NCBI RefSeq assembly: GCF_000422345.1
Contig: NZ_AULP01000002.1
Coordinates: 186,001 to 250,000 of the forward strand
Length of the DNA: 64,000 nucleotides
DNA from: Neomelitea salexigens DSM 19753
Lineage (GTDB): Bacteria; Pseudomonadota; Gammaproteobacteria; Pseudomonadales; Spongiibacteraceae
Direction of reading: 5' to 3'
The notes under the pieces: generated by a model
The model's database searches: none
Told to the model about the DNA's origin: nothing
What the model saw: only the letters and a program-made list of their open reading frames with translations
Program-made: the position numbers and the translations under genes
Part shown: positions 28,650 to 37,217 of the stretch, piece after piece
Position numbering within the stretch: position 1 is the stretch's first letter
How the letters are laid out: each line of letters opens with the position of its first letter

Positions 28650-29921
28650 GTGTCAAAAACAAACCGTAACCACCTCCTCGGCCTGTGCCTACTGAGCCTG
28701 GCCGCCACGACCTGCTTTGCCCAAGACAATGCCTTTGACGACAGTGCATTCGGCGACTTTGCCGGATCCTTGAGCGCAGAGTTTGCCGAGTTCGAGGCCG
28801 CTCAGACACAGGAATGGGATAGCTTCGTCAGCGAGATTCGCGCTGAGCACGATGCTTTTATCGCCGATTTAGAGCGCTACTGGGGCAATGAAACCGAGAG
28901 CAGCGACCGCAGCAAGTGGGTGGAGTACGCAAAGAATCGCCGTATTAAACGCACCGTCGACTTTGAAAAGAATCAAATTCGCATCTCCGTGCTGGGCACA
29001 CCGGCCCCTGAGGAGATGCAGCGCATCGTCAATCAGCAGCTACAAGCCGCACTGGAGACGCGCAGTAACCAGGCGAACCAGGAATACCCGATTGTGGCAC
29101 GCATGCAGGAAGCGGCTTCAGCACCGAAACGGCCACCTGTGCCCGTGGTAGCGGAGCTCAAAGAGCTCAGCGGACAAAAAACCGCCCCCAAAGCCGCCGT
29201 AGCATTGGCGAAAAAAGCCAAGATCGATGTTGTTGAGATTAAGCAGGCACCCGCCAAAAAGAAGGCAACCGCGCCAAGCAAACCTAAGCGCACTGTTACA
29301 GCGCCCGCACCCGCACCCGCACCCGCACCCGCACCCAAGGAAACCAAAGCCACCGTCGCGGTGATCGACCTTTCCGAGAGCTGGCCAGTGCGCCGCGCCC
29401 GGAAATACAGCGATGCCGTCACCCGCTTTGCGGCAGAAATGGACATTCCCCGCTCACTGGCCTTTGCCATCATGTATACCGAAAGCAGCTTTAACCCGGT
29501 CGCGGTGTCGCCGATCCCGGCCTACGGATTAATGCAAGTGGTACCGGGCAGTGCAGGTCGGGATGTGACGAAACTGCACTTCGGCAAAGAGCGCCTGCTC
29601 TCCCCCGACTACCTGTTTACCGCCGATAAAAACATTGAGGTCGGTATCGGGTATCTCAATATTTTGGACAAGCGCTACCTACGTAAAATTACCGACCCGC
29701 TGAGCCGAAAATACTGCACGATTGCCGCCTACAATACTGGGGCAGGCAACGTCGCCAAGGCATTTACCGGCAAACTCAACATTTCCAGAGCGTCAAAAAT
29801 CATCAATGAGATGTCGCCCGACGAGGTCTATAACACCTTGCGCACCAAGCTGCCCTACGAAGAAACGCGCAAGTACATCAAAAAAGTGACCGCCGCCGAA
29901 AAACAGTTTATGAGCTTGTAA
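28650..29921 (+). CDS. MltC-like lytic murein transglycosylase, periplasmic
   Basis: A 423-residue secreted protein. GTG start with AGGGA nine bases upstream; signal peptide 1-25 (cleavage likely after CFAQ; the Cys is not in a good lipobox, unlike E. coli MltC). Residues 30-150 resemble the MltC N-terminal DUF3393 domain (EFEAAQTQEWDSF, RYWGN, WVEYAKNRR...). A low-complexity linker with an Ala-Pro run (219-229) leads to the SLT domain (about 250-420) with catalytic E278 in YTESSFNP, GLMQVVP (293-299) and AYNTGAGNV (360-368). It should cleave peptidoglycan glycan strands to anhydromuropeptides. It is the first of a tight series of envelope genes; the next starts one base after its stop. Confidence 0.88.
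   Translation: MSKTNRNHLLGLCLLSLAATTCFAQDNAFDDSAFGDFAGSLSAEFAEFEAAQTQEWDSFVSEIRAEHDAFIADLERYWGNETESSDRSKWVEYAKNRRIKRTVDFEKNQIRISVLGTPAPEEMQRIVNQQLQAALETRSNQANQEYPIVARMQEAASAPKRPPVPVVAELKELSGQKTAPKAAVALAKKAKIDVVEIKQAPAKKKATAPSKPKRTVTAPAPAPAPAPAPKETKATVAVIDLSESWPVRRARKYSDAVTRFAAEMDIPRSLAFAIMYTESSFNPVAVSPIPAYGLMQVVPGSAGRDVTKLHFGKERLLSPDYLFTADKNIEVGIGYLNILDKRYLRKITDPLSRKYCTIAAYNTGAGNVAKAFTGKLNISRASKIINEMSPDEVYNTLRTKLPYEETRKYIKKVTAAEKQFMSL
29304..29333 (+). repeat. Five perfect CCCGCA hexanucleotide repeats in the transglycosylase linker
   Basis: Five tandem copies of CCCGCA encode the (Pro-Ala)n stretch of the linker between the DUF3393-like and SLT domains. Being a multiple of three, slippage would change linker length without breaking the frame. 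Confidence 0.9.
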
Positions 29922-29922
29922 C

Positions 29923-30675
29923 GTGGATAAAGTCGAACTTCACAATCAAAAAATTAGCGCTATCACTAACCGACTGCCCACGTGGTTAGTGTCGTTGGTC
30001 TTGCTGTTTGTCGGTCTCGGCAACTTCACCGACTCGATAGAGCTGATGAAAAACGTGTATGAGTCAATTTCCAGTAAGTTCAGCAACCAAGTGGAATACG
30101 ACCGTACCCGGCACGTGCGCGCAGGGTTAAACCTGGCCTATGTGCAAGATTATATTGGCGAGCCGCAGCTCCTGAAGGAACTCGATGGCGGCCTTCAAGT
30201 GCGCTACTACATTGATGAGAAGTACCTTATCTCTCTGTATACGCAGGGCGAACGCGTAAGCGCGTATTTAATTTTTGCCCGCGAAGACCATTTCCAGCCG
30301 GACATGCAGGGCATGAACGAACAGTCACTGGGCGACAGCCCGTTATTCCAACTTCGCCAGAATACCGACCGCGTTGCCTTTGAGCACTCGCGCAACATTG
30401 CCTACTTTCTGGAAAGCAAAGAAGTTAACTTTGGCGGCGGCTATCTCACGAACAGCTATTTAGGCTGGGTAAATTATGCGGCGCAGTTTGGCCCCAGCCC
30501 ATCGCCGCAGCTCGGCGCGCTCTACGAGGCAGAAATGCTCGGCGAAAACAGTGCGGGCAAATTAACAGCCGCCCGCGAGCATATACGTCCCAATGCCTTT
30601 GGCTATGGCGAGCTGAGCATTGAGCAACTTCAGCGCGGCTTACTTACCAGTGCCGAGCTGAGGTTTTTCGACTAA
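29923..30675 (+). CDS. ETEC_3214-like membrane-anchored protein of unknown function
   Basis: A 250-residue protein starting with GTG one base after the transglycosylase stop. A single membrane segment lies at about residues 18-36 (TWLVSLVLLFVGLGNF), preceded by a short cytoplasmic tail; the rest should be periplasmic. The part around 60-130 (HVRAGLNLAYVQDYIGEPQLL, YYIDEKYLISLYTQGERVSAYLI) resembles what I recall as the ETEC_3214 domain, whose function is unknown. Position in a run of envelope genes with one-base spacing suggests a role with the transglycosylase and the following lipoproteins. The family name is a recollection; the topology is read from the sequence. Confidence 0.7.
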   Translation: MDKVELHNQKISAITNRLPTWLVSLVLLFVGLGNFTDSIELMKNVYESISSKFSNQVEYDRTRHVRAGLNLAYVQDYIGEPQLLKELDGGLQVRYYIDEKYLISLYTQGERVSAYLIFAREDHFQPDMQGMNEQSLGDSPLFQLRQNTDRVAFEHSRNIAYFLESKEVNFGGGYLTNSYLGWVNYAAQFGPSPSPQLGALYEAEMLGENSAGKLTAAREHIRPNAFGYGELSIEQLQRGLLTSAELRFFD

Positions 30676-32201
30676 TGACTAACGGAACAAACTGGAAAAG
30701 AAGCCTCGCAGGCCTGCTGCCACTCACCCTGGCAGCCTGCTTGAGCGGCAACACCCAGCCGCAGAATACGGCGATCGCCGCCGGCCTTTCTTCACCGACA
30801 CCCCCGTTAAGCAAGGACATCACCTACGATGACCAAGACCTCGTGTCGCTATTCACCCACGCCAGCCTGCGGCGGTATGAGGGCGATTACCGAGGAAGTA
30901 ACCAAGCCCTTGAGCGCGCCTATCAACGCAGCGAAGAACTTTACACCCAACGGCTGAGCGAGTTTGGCAGCGCGAGCTTGCGCAAACCCGGTGCCCTGCC
31001 CTATCGCCCCAATTCACTTGAAGTTGGCTTTATCAGTTACCTGAAGGCGCTCAACCATTTCGCCACCGGCGCAGACAAACTCCCCCTGCAACAAAGGGAA
31101 GCGGCAGCAGTAGAAATGCGCCGCCTCGATGTGCTGCAAGGCGAAGCGCGCTTTCTCCAGGACATGGGCTTAGACAGCGACAAAAACCGCGACCTGGCAC
31201 AAATGGTGGTATCACTGTTTGCCGAACGCACGAACACAGAGTTAAGCCAGGGTATTGTCGATGTACAAAGCCCCTGGCTGTATGTCGTTTCCGGCATCGT
31301 CTTTGAAATCAATCAAGACCTGGACAGCGCCAGAATCAGCTACCAACGCGCCCTGGATGCGCTGCCAGAGGGCGACCTTTCGCCGCCGCACAGCAATGTA
31401 AAAGTGCTCGCTGAAGAGGGCGGTCTGCGCTGTATGCAACAACTCGGCGCAAGCGATCAAGCCATACAAGAGTCTGCCTTTGCCGCACCGACGCAAGACG
31501 GCGCGCCAACAACCAATAGCTGGCTGATTGAACATCTCGGCACACTTCCGACGAAAGCCCCTCTGGAAATGCTACTCACCGCCGACAGCATTCAACAGCG
31601 GCTGATCCTACGGCCAATGATTCGCGGCACAGATGCAGAAAAACGCCAGCAAAAGCAGCAATTTGCTGGACTGTCACTGCTGTACAGCAGCCCCTACAAA
31701 GATGCCATTGTCGTCGAGCTCGGCGACAACTGGAGCGCACTGGAAAGTCTCGGCCTTACCGACACAATCGGCGGCGGGATCCGTCTGTTTCTCGACTATT
31801 TCTCGGAGCCACAGCCTCACCAAGCCGCTAAAGTCATTGGTGAAAACGGCGCGTTACTGCAAAGCGTTGAACTGGCCGATATCGCTGGCGATCTCAAGCA
31901 CTACCAGACCCTCACGCTGAAACGCCGCTTCGAGGAAGCACTGCTGCGCGAAGTCAGTAAATCCGCGGGCTATAAATCGATAACCGGCGGCATTAAGTTA
32001 CCGTTTTCGCTCGGCGGTGCGCTGGCCACGTTCACCGCGGGCGCCGATTTACGCCAGTGGCAGCTTCTGCCAGCCAAGATACGCATCACGCCACTTCCTG
32101 CAGATTTAGCGGGCCGCCAACTTACCATCACGCGCGGCGACCGCGCTAACTCGCTGACGGTTCCCGCTGACAAGCGCCTAATCAGCATCGATCACTACTG
32201 A
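30675..32201 (+). CDS. COG3014-like TPR-type lipoprotein
   Basis: A 508-residue lipoprotein: signal sequence with lipobox LAAC (Cys near residue 22, mature CLSGN). Residues 50-260 are helical with spacing like tetratricopeptide repeats (LFTHASLRRYEGDYRGSNQAL..., AYQRSEELY, ISYQRALDALPEGD), and the C-terminal 200 residues look beta-rich. The pattern fits COG3014, an uncharacterised family that, as I recall, lies beside LpoB-like and LPP20-like genes in vibrios and relatives, exactly as here. Its ATG overlaps the preceding TAA by one base. It is predicted to sit on the inner face of the outer membrane. Function is not known. Confidence 0.8.
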   Translation: MTNGTNWKRSLAGLLPLTLAACLSGNTQPQNTAIAAGLSSPTPPLSKDITYDDQDLVSLFTHASLRRYEGDYRGSNQALERAYQRSEELYTQRLSEFGSASLRKPGALPYRPNSLEVGFISYLKALNHFATGADKLPLQQREAAAVEMRRLDVLQGEARFLQDMGLDSDKNRDLAQMVVSLFAERTNTELSQGIVDVQSPWLYVVSGIVFEINQDLDSARISYQRALDALPEGDLSPPHSNVKVLAEEGGLRCMQQLGASDQAIQESAFAAPTQDGAPTTNSWLIEHLGTLPTKAPLEMLLTADSIQQRLILRPMIRGTDAEKRQQKQQFAGLSLLYSSPYKDAIVVELGDNWSALESLGLTDTIGGGIRLFLDYFSEPQPHQAAKVIGENGALLQSVELADIAGDLKHYQTLTLKRRFEEALLREVSKSAGYKSITGGIKLPFSLGGALATFTAGADLRQWQLLPAKIRITPLPADLAGRQLTITRGDRANSLTVPADKRLISIDHY

Positions 32202-32209
32202 GTCAAATC

Positions 32210-32803
32210 ATGATGACCTTTCGCTCTCTTACTATCCTTATTCTTTCAGCGCTGCTGTGCGCCTGCGGAAGTAGCAACGTTAAACGCATGGAAAACGGCA
32301 GCCAACCCGCATTAACCGATCGCTGGAATGCCACCGACTCGCAACTTGTTGCCGAGGCACTGATCAGCGACATGCTGAGTTTCCCCTGGGCGAAATCAAG
32401 GGCGGACGGTTCACTACCTGTGATTGCGATTCAGCACATCAGCAATCGATCCCACGAGCAAATTGCAGTGGAAACCTTCATCAACTCGATCAAGCGTGAG
32501 TTGTTGCGCAGCGGGAAAGCGGAGTTTGTGGTGACCGGCGCAGAGCGCGAGCGTGTGCGCGACGAGAAGCTCGACCAGGAAATGTTTGCCAGCATGGAAA
32601 GCGCCGTTGAACTCGGCGAAGAGACGGCCGCCGGCTATGCACTGAGCGGTGTTATCACCTCATTAGTAGACCAGCTTGAGGGACAGCGCACGACCACCTA
32701 CCAAGTCGACCTAAAACTGATTGACCTTAAGAGCAACCGCGAAGTTTGGAACGGTCAAAAACAGATCCACAAATACAGCAAACGCGCGAGATTTGGCCTG
32801 TGA
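32210..32803 (+). CDS. LpoB-like penicillin-binding protein activator family lipoprotein
   Basis: A 197-residue outer-membrane lipoprotein with signal sequence and lipobox LCAC (Cys near residue 19). The mature part has the LpoB/CsgG-N-like fold pattern: PVIAIQHISNRSHEQIAVETFINSIKRELL, then AGYALSGVITSLVDQ and TTYQVDLKLIDLKSNREVWNGQKQI with the W near the C-terminus. LpoB in enterobacteria activates PBP1B, but distant members do other things, so activation of a synthase is not certain. It begins eight bases after the COG3014-like gene and overlaps the next gene by four bases. Confidence 0.8.
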   Translation: MMTFRSLTILILSALLCACGSSNVKRMENGSQPALTDRWNATDSQLVAEALISDMLSFPWAKSRADGSLPVIAIQHISNRSHEQIAVETFINSIKRELLRSGKAEFVVTGAERERVRDEKLDQEMFASMESAVELGEETAAGYALSGVITSLVDQLEGQRTTTYQVDLKLIDLKSNREVWNGQKQIHKYSKRARFGL

Positions 32804-33801
32804 AGCATCCACTTGTAGCCGCCAGCAAGCTCGCCGTCGCCAGTTTACTTATTGCCTGCAATACCGCGCTCGCCGCCGCGCCAGACTGGGTTAACCAACC
32901 ACCCCAGCGCAAGGGTTTTGTATTCGGTGTTGGCGCGGCCGACCTCTCACTTGGTCACGCAGCTGCCAGCGAGGCGGCCAAGCTCGCCGCTCGCAATGAA
33001 ATCGCCAGCAGTCTTAAGCTGCAAATTGGATCAGAGCTAACACTAAACAATATCTCCGACGAATCCGGCAGTCGCAGCGAGTTTAACAACAACATTCGCA
33101 TCCGCGTTCCCGACGTCGCCCTCTCCGACATTCGCATCATCAAAACTGGGGAGGTGGCAGAGCACCAAAGCTTATACAGTTTGGCCGAGCTGGACTTGGC
33201 AAAGGCTGCGGAACGCGTCGCCAGTGAAATTCGTTCACTGCTCGCGCAAACCTCCCCAGCCATCGACAGCACTTCGCTAGCCACTGCTCTGCGCGGCCAC
33301 TACCGCGCGCTAGAACGCCAGCTCAATTTTCAGTCATTGCTGTCCCAGTATCGACTACTCGACGGCAACCAGCCGTTTAACGATAGCGCACTCAACAATG
33401 ACGCCGAGCGGGCACTGAAATTTTTCGACAACTTGCTGATTCACATAGCGCCAAAGGATGAAGACAGCAAAAAAGTGGCGCGGAACATCGCCTCAGAACT
33501 GGCCGCGAAAGGCCTACAGGGCAGCGAAAGCGCTAATCAAGCGAAACTTCAGCTGTCCATGAACAGCCAGAGAAGGACGATGGAGCGCAATGGCGCGCAT
33601 TTTTGCCGGATAAAAACTGATGCGACACTCAGCGCGAATACACAACATTTGAGCGCCGCCAGTCGCTCGGCAAAAGCGGTTTCCGGCGACCCTGAAATTG
33701 CCTGCCAGAAAGCCGCGGCGAAGCTCAGCAAAGTTGTCGCCGCCGACATCATGAACACATTTTGGAACACATTAAAATCACCGTCACCAAAGCAAAACTA
33801 A
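32800..33801 (+). CDS. LPP20-family-like lipoprotein
   Basis: A 333-residue protein read from a GTG at 32800 that overlaps the LpoB-like stop (GTGA); an upstream in-frame ATG at 32746 would lie inside the previous gene. The N-terminus has a signal sequence with LIAC, a good lipobox (Cys near residue 20). The PDWVNQPPQRKGFVFGVG start of the mature part, followed by many Ala-rich helices with EAAKLAARNEIASSLKLQ and later a LYSLAELDLAKA strand, is the LPP20 pattern. The last 130 residues add a second region without recognised family. Together with the two genes before it, it completes a COG3014/LpoB/LPP20 trio. Confidence 0.75.
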   Translation: MKHPLVAASKLAVASLLIACNTALAAAPDWVNQPPQRKGFVFGVGAADLSLGHAAASEAAKLAARNEIASSLKLQIGSELTLNNISDESGSRSEFNNNIRIRVPDVALSDIRIIKTGEVAEHQSLYSLAELDLAKAAERVASEIRSLLAQTSPAIDSTSLATALRGHYRALERQLNFQSLLSQYRLLDGNQPFNDSALNNDAERALKFFDNLLIHIAPKDEDSKKVARNIASELAAKGLQGSESANQAKLQLSMNSQRRTMERNGAHFCRIKTDATLSANTQHLSAASRSAKAVSGDPEIACQKAAAKLSKVVAADIMNTFWNTLKSPSPKQN

Positions 33802-33832
33802 GACGGATAACACCACATAGAGGGTAAGTGAG

Positions 33833-34864
33833 ATGACGAGAAAGGCCTCGGCAATTGCACTGGCAGCCGCAATACTATCAAGCGGCGCACTGGCGCAAGA
33901 GCAAGATCAAGATCAAGATCAACGAGCGAGCTTTGGCGACGATGCTAGCTATAACTACTTTGGCGGCGTATCTGTCGGTTACAAATATCAGGAGCTAGAG
34001 GCGGACACGATCCGCGACGCCTACGTGAAAACGGTCGGCCTCAATATTCTGCAGTTCGAATGGTTTCCCGAGCAAGCCACCTGGATGCAGAACATTAGCT
34101 GGATGGCGGCGATTCGCCCCCGTCTGAGTTACGAGCTGACGCCCGGTGACAGTGCCGATCAGGATGAAATCGCCCAAGCGTCTGATTCAGAGAAAGAAGG
34201 CTGGACACGCTTTGTCGCCGACCTGAGCATCGATCCGATTCAGCTTTTCGGCGGCGAGAAATCCAACCACCGCATTGATATTAATTACGACGTACAGACG
34301 TTTTTGATTACGGTACAAGCAACACGTGATTATTTTTACGTAGAAGATAACGACGCCAAGCTGCTCACCGCCGGTGACAAAATTGACGTCAACACCACCT
34401 TCACCGAAGCGGTCATCGGCTATGCGGTTGAAGAGGAAGACCTGCGACTCATGGTGGGCTTTTTCTCCGTGGACTACGAAAAGCCGGTATCTAGCGATGT
34501 TTCCACACCCATCGAATCTATCTACAAAGGCAACTTCGAATCGCGCGGCATCTACATGGGCGGCTCAATACGCCTGTTTGGCAACCTGGACCTGAGCCTG
34601 CGCTACGATTATTCCTATGACGCTGAAGCCACTGTCGACGGTGGCACGTCACTAACTCGCGACGAGTTTGGCATTGAGGACAGCATTGAGTACGACGCCT
34701 ATACCCTCAATGCGGTTTACGATCTGCGCAAAACTACCATGAAACTACCAATGGAAGTCCGCTTCAGCTATATCCAGCGCCAGTTTGACGCCCTTGTTGA
34801 AGGCTCGACCGTGAACGACGACCGAATCTTCGGGGTTTCGTTGATCGGCAGCTTCACGCTTTAA
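33833..34864 (+). CDS. Outer-membrane beta-barrel-like protein, unknown
   Basis: A 343-residue secreted protein with a signal peptide (1-21, ending GALA) and a mature N-terminus of alternating Gln and Asp (QEQDQDQDQ). The rest alternates hydrophobic and polar residues with many aromatic girdle positions (YKYQELEAD, IRPRLSYELT, LRYDYSYDAEA, VRFSYIQRQF) and ends in a C-terminal aromatic/hydrophobic strand (GVSLIGSFTL), as barrels inserted by BAM do. About 12-16 strands seem possible. I do not recognise a family. It starts 31 bases after the LPP20-like gene with GGTAAG upstream, and is followed by a PKD lipoprotein 12 bases later. Confidence 0.8.
   Translation: MTRKASAIALAAAILSSGALAQEQDQDQDQRASFGDDASYNYFGGVSVGYKYQELEADTIRDAYVKTVGLNILQFEWFPEQATWMQNISWMAAIRPRLSYELTPGDSADQDEIAQASDSEKEGWTRFVADLSIDPIQLFGGEKSNHRIDINYDVQTFLITVQATRDYFYVEDNDAKLLTAGDKIDVNTTFTEAVIGYAVEEEDLRLMVGFFSVDYEKPVSSDVSTPIESIYKGNFESRGIYMGGSIRLFGNLDLSLRYDYSYDAEATVDGGTSLTRDEFGIEDSIEYDAYTLNAVYDLRKTTMKLPMEVRFSYIQRQFDALVEGSTVNDDRIFGVSLIGSFTL
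33902..33922 (+). repeat. CAAGAT hexanucleotide repeat
   Basis: Three tandem CAAGAT units plus CAA encode the Gln-Asp alternation at the mature N-terminus of the barrel-like protein. In-frame slippage would vary its length. Confidence 0.8.
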
Positions 34865-34876
34865 GAGGACCCAGTT

Positions 34877-37117
34877 ATGAAAAATCTGAAATTACTGACC
34901 GCCGCATCGCTAGCCCTAGGCCTGAGCCTGCAAGGCTGCGTGTTTGACGAATCGGGCACTGAGTACAAAGAGCCGAACGCCAATACCGAGCCCGTAATCA
35001 ACCTCAATTACGATTCACAATTGTCACTTAACACCTACCTAACGTTTGAGGACAATAGCGCGGATATCGTCGTGAACTTTGGCGCTCAGGAATTTCGCTT
35101 TCCCGATCGCTCAGAAATGCGTCTAAGAGGATTCGGCGACTTTGAAACGGATCGCGTTTGGAAAACCTCCGTTGTGGAAGATTCTCGCGGAATTAAAACC
35201 CTGCGCTTGGGATACTATGTCGTAACACCCAACAGCAACGACATCAGCGCGCCAGTTTTCCATAATTTTGCCAAGGACAGTCGCGGCAACATCTACTTGA
35301 CGGAAACTGCCGAGCAGCTGAAATCAGACTTGGGTGTGGCGCCCTTCAGACAGCCCCAACCCGCGCTCTTATTCCCCGCAAAGGTTGAAGTCGGAGACAG
35401 CTGGGTAGCCGGCCCCACCATCGTGCCGTTATTTTATAATTTCAGCTCTGGCACTGGCTGGACGGCAACGCTGATTGATGACGATGCAACGGCGCCGATC
35501 AGCGGCGAGCAGAACTGTATTGTTATCAAATACTACGGCGAACGTTTTTCCTACTATCTGTACTTGAAAGATGGCCTAGGCGTTGTAGAGTGGACCAACT
35601 CCTGGGAAGAAGGCCAGGACGGCACTGTGGTTCCTATCAACGGTTGGGCGCGCAGCAAAAACGGCGACGGCACCACAGCCATTGACTACACCAACTTCGG
35701 CTGGTCTTTCGATGATAGTAACCCCGTTGGTGCCGTGCTCTACTCCATCGGCCTGAAAGTCGTCGATGGCGAGGAAGCTAATGCTAATGCCACCACGACG
35801 TCGCCGGTCAATGACTCTGGCTACGACTTCACCCGAGTAATCGAAACCAGCGCTCCTGCTTCAAGCACCTATCCCGCCTTGCTCGACCTGCGCCTCCCAG
35901 ACGAGCGCGGGGAAGAGCGCATAGACTTTACCGAAAGCAAATGGGATAGCCTCGCAGGCAAATACTACCGACCACTGATCCGCATCAGCTTCAATGGCAA
36001 AACCTATTCAGCCGACCAAAGCAGCGGTAGCTTTGAGGTAGAAAAGCTGTACAACCAACCCTTTGGCCCTGCCCGTCTGGCCTTCCTCGGCCGCGGCACG
36101 CTGGTCAATGAAGCAGACGCCGCGGACAGCATGGAATTTGTCGGTTTATTGGAAGGCAACTACCTCAATGCCGGACCCGAAGGCCTGACCTCGGACTTTG
36201 CTATCTTTGGCCTAGGGCCAGATCGCCGCCTGCCTGCCGCCAAACCCGGCAGCACCTATCGCATTTACATTGGCTACGCGAACCTCAACGAGCCCTTGCG
36301 TGAGCTTTTGGAGATGGACCAGGCAAGCATTGATGAGTTCAATTTGGATGAGCCGCAACTGGGTTACACGAGCATCTGCTACGGCAATCGCACCAGCGAA
36401 GATGGCCCATGCGATAGTGGCAATGTTAGCTTTGAGATCCAAGTTCCCGAAGTGGAAGGCGAGCTCGGCTTCCGCATTGGCGGCAGAAGCAGCGCAGGCG
36501 AAATCCAATCTGCCAGTAAGCTGTTTTTCTTGCCTGTTAGCAAAGATGCTGGCAGTAAAGGAAAACTTACAGCGCGCCTGTTTGACCAATATAGCGATGT
36601 CATCCGCGGTTCACTCGATAACAACGGCGAGTTCAACACAGGTATTCTCAATGCCTTGTCGTCCGTGGCGCCAAACAGCAATATCGTCAAATACAGCTAT
36701 GATTTTGGCGATGGCGAAACGGTTGACGACGGTATCCCGCTGGGTGTCTACACCTACACGCAGGACGGCGAGTATCAGATCAAGCTCACCGTTACCGACG
36801 ACCAAGGCAATACCGCTACCGCCTCTCGCAAAGTCATTATCAGCGATACCGGTAAAGTGATTATTCGCAACATCGCCAATGATTTCGGAAGCGGCGCCTT
36901 CACCATCGGTATCGACAATCTCGACGAGCCAGACGGCTACTACGACTACTACAAATTCGTTATTCTCGACAAAGGCGAGGATGAAGTCTTCGAAGTGCCA
37001 GGCGGCGTGAACTACGTGGTCGATATTATCGATAATGGTGAAGTCGTATTTACCGAAGAGCGATTTGTAGGCAATGCCGAAGAAGAGGTTGTTGAGGTCG
37101 ATCTAGACCAAGACTAG
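34877..37117 (+). CDS. Large lipoprotein with C-terminal PKD domain
   Basis: A 746-residue lipoprotein: signal sequence with LQGC (Cys at residue 21) and a mature start CVFDESG. Residues 40-590 are beta-rich with no family I can name; a region near 475-505 holds two cysteines in TSICYG and GPCDSG. A PKD-like domain at about 604-656 shows YSYDFGDGE and YTYTQDGEYQIKLTVTDDQGN. The tail is strongly acidic (NAEEEVVEVDLDQD). It is cotranscribed with the barrel gene and ends before a strong bidirectional terminator. Surface exposure or periplasmic binding of carbohydrate/protein are both possible. Confidence 0.8.
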   Translation: MKNLKLLTAASLALGLSLQGCVFDESGTEYKEPNANTEPVINLNYDSQLSLNTYLTFEDNSADIVVNFGAQEFRFPDRSEMRLRGFGDFETDRVWKTSVVEDSRGIKTLRLGYYVVTPNSNDISAPVFHNFAKDSRGNIYLTETAEQLKSDLGVAPFRQPQPALLFPAKVEVGDSWVAGPTIVPLFYNFSSGTGWTATLIDDDATAPISGEQNCIVIKYYGERFSYYLYLKDGLGVVEWTNSWEEGQDGTVVPINGWARSKNGDGTTAIDYTNFGWSFDDSNPVGAVLYSIGLKVVDGEEANANATTTSPVNDSGYDFTRVIETSAPASSTYPALLDLRLPDERGEERIDFTESKWDSLAGKYYRPLIRISFNGKTYSADQSSGSFEVEKLYNQPFGPARLAFLGRGTLVNEADAADSMEFVGLLEGNYLNAGPEGLTSDFAIFGLGPDRRLPAAKPGSTYRIYIGYANLNEPLRELLEMDQASIDEFNLDEPQLGYTSICYGNRTSEDGPCDSGNVSFEIQVPEVEGELGFRIGGRSSAGEIQSASKLFFLPVSKDAGSKGKLTARLFDQYSDVIRGSLDNNGEFNTGILNALSSVAPNSNIVKYSYDFGDGETVDDGIPLGVYTYTQDGEYQIKLTVTDDQGNTATASRKVIISDTGKVIIRNIANDFGSGAFTIGIDNLDEPDGYYDYYKFVILDKGEDEVFEVPGGVNYVVDIIDNGEVVFTEERFVGNAEEEVVEVDLDQD

Positions 37118-37140
37118 TTAGCAGTACTATTGCAGCTACA

Positions 37141-37169
37141 AAAAAGCCCGCCATTGGCGGGCTTTTTTG
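37141..37169. terminator. Strong bidirectional terminator between convergent genes
   Basis: AAAAAAGCCCGCC (37141-37153) pairs perfectly with GGCGGGCTTTTTT (37157-37169) around ATT. It closes the plus-strand envelope operon and the minus-strand LPP20-like gene. Confidence 0.95.
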
Positions 37170-37217
37170 TGCGCTTGCGGTCACGACATCAGCGACCTAC
37201 TGCATTTAAGCGACGTA

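Noticed and set aside
29033-29473. 146-codon minus-strand frame with Gly-Ala repeats
   Set aside because: It is the antisense of the CCCGCA repeat and the flanking transglycosylase gene.
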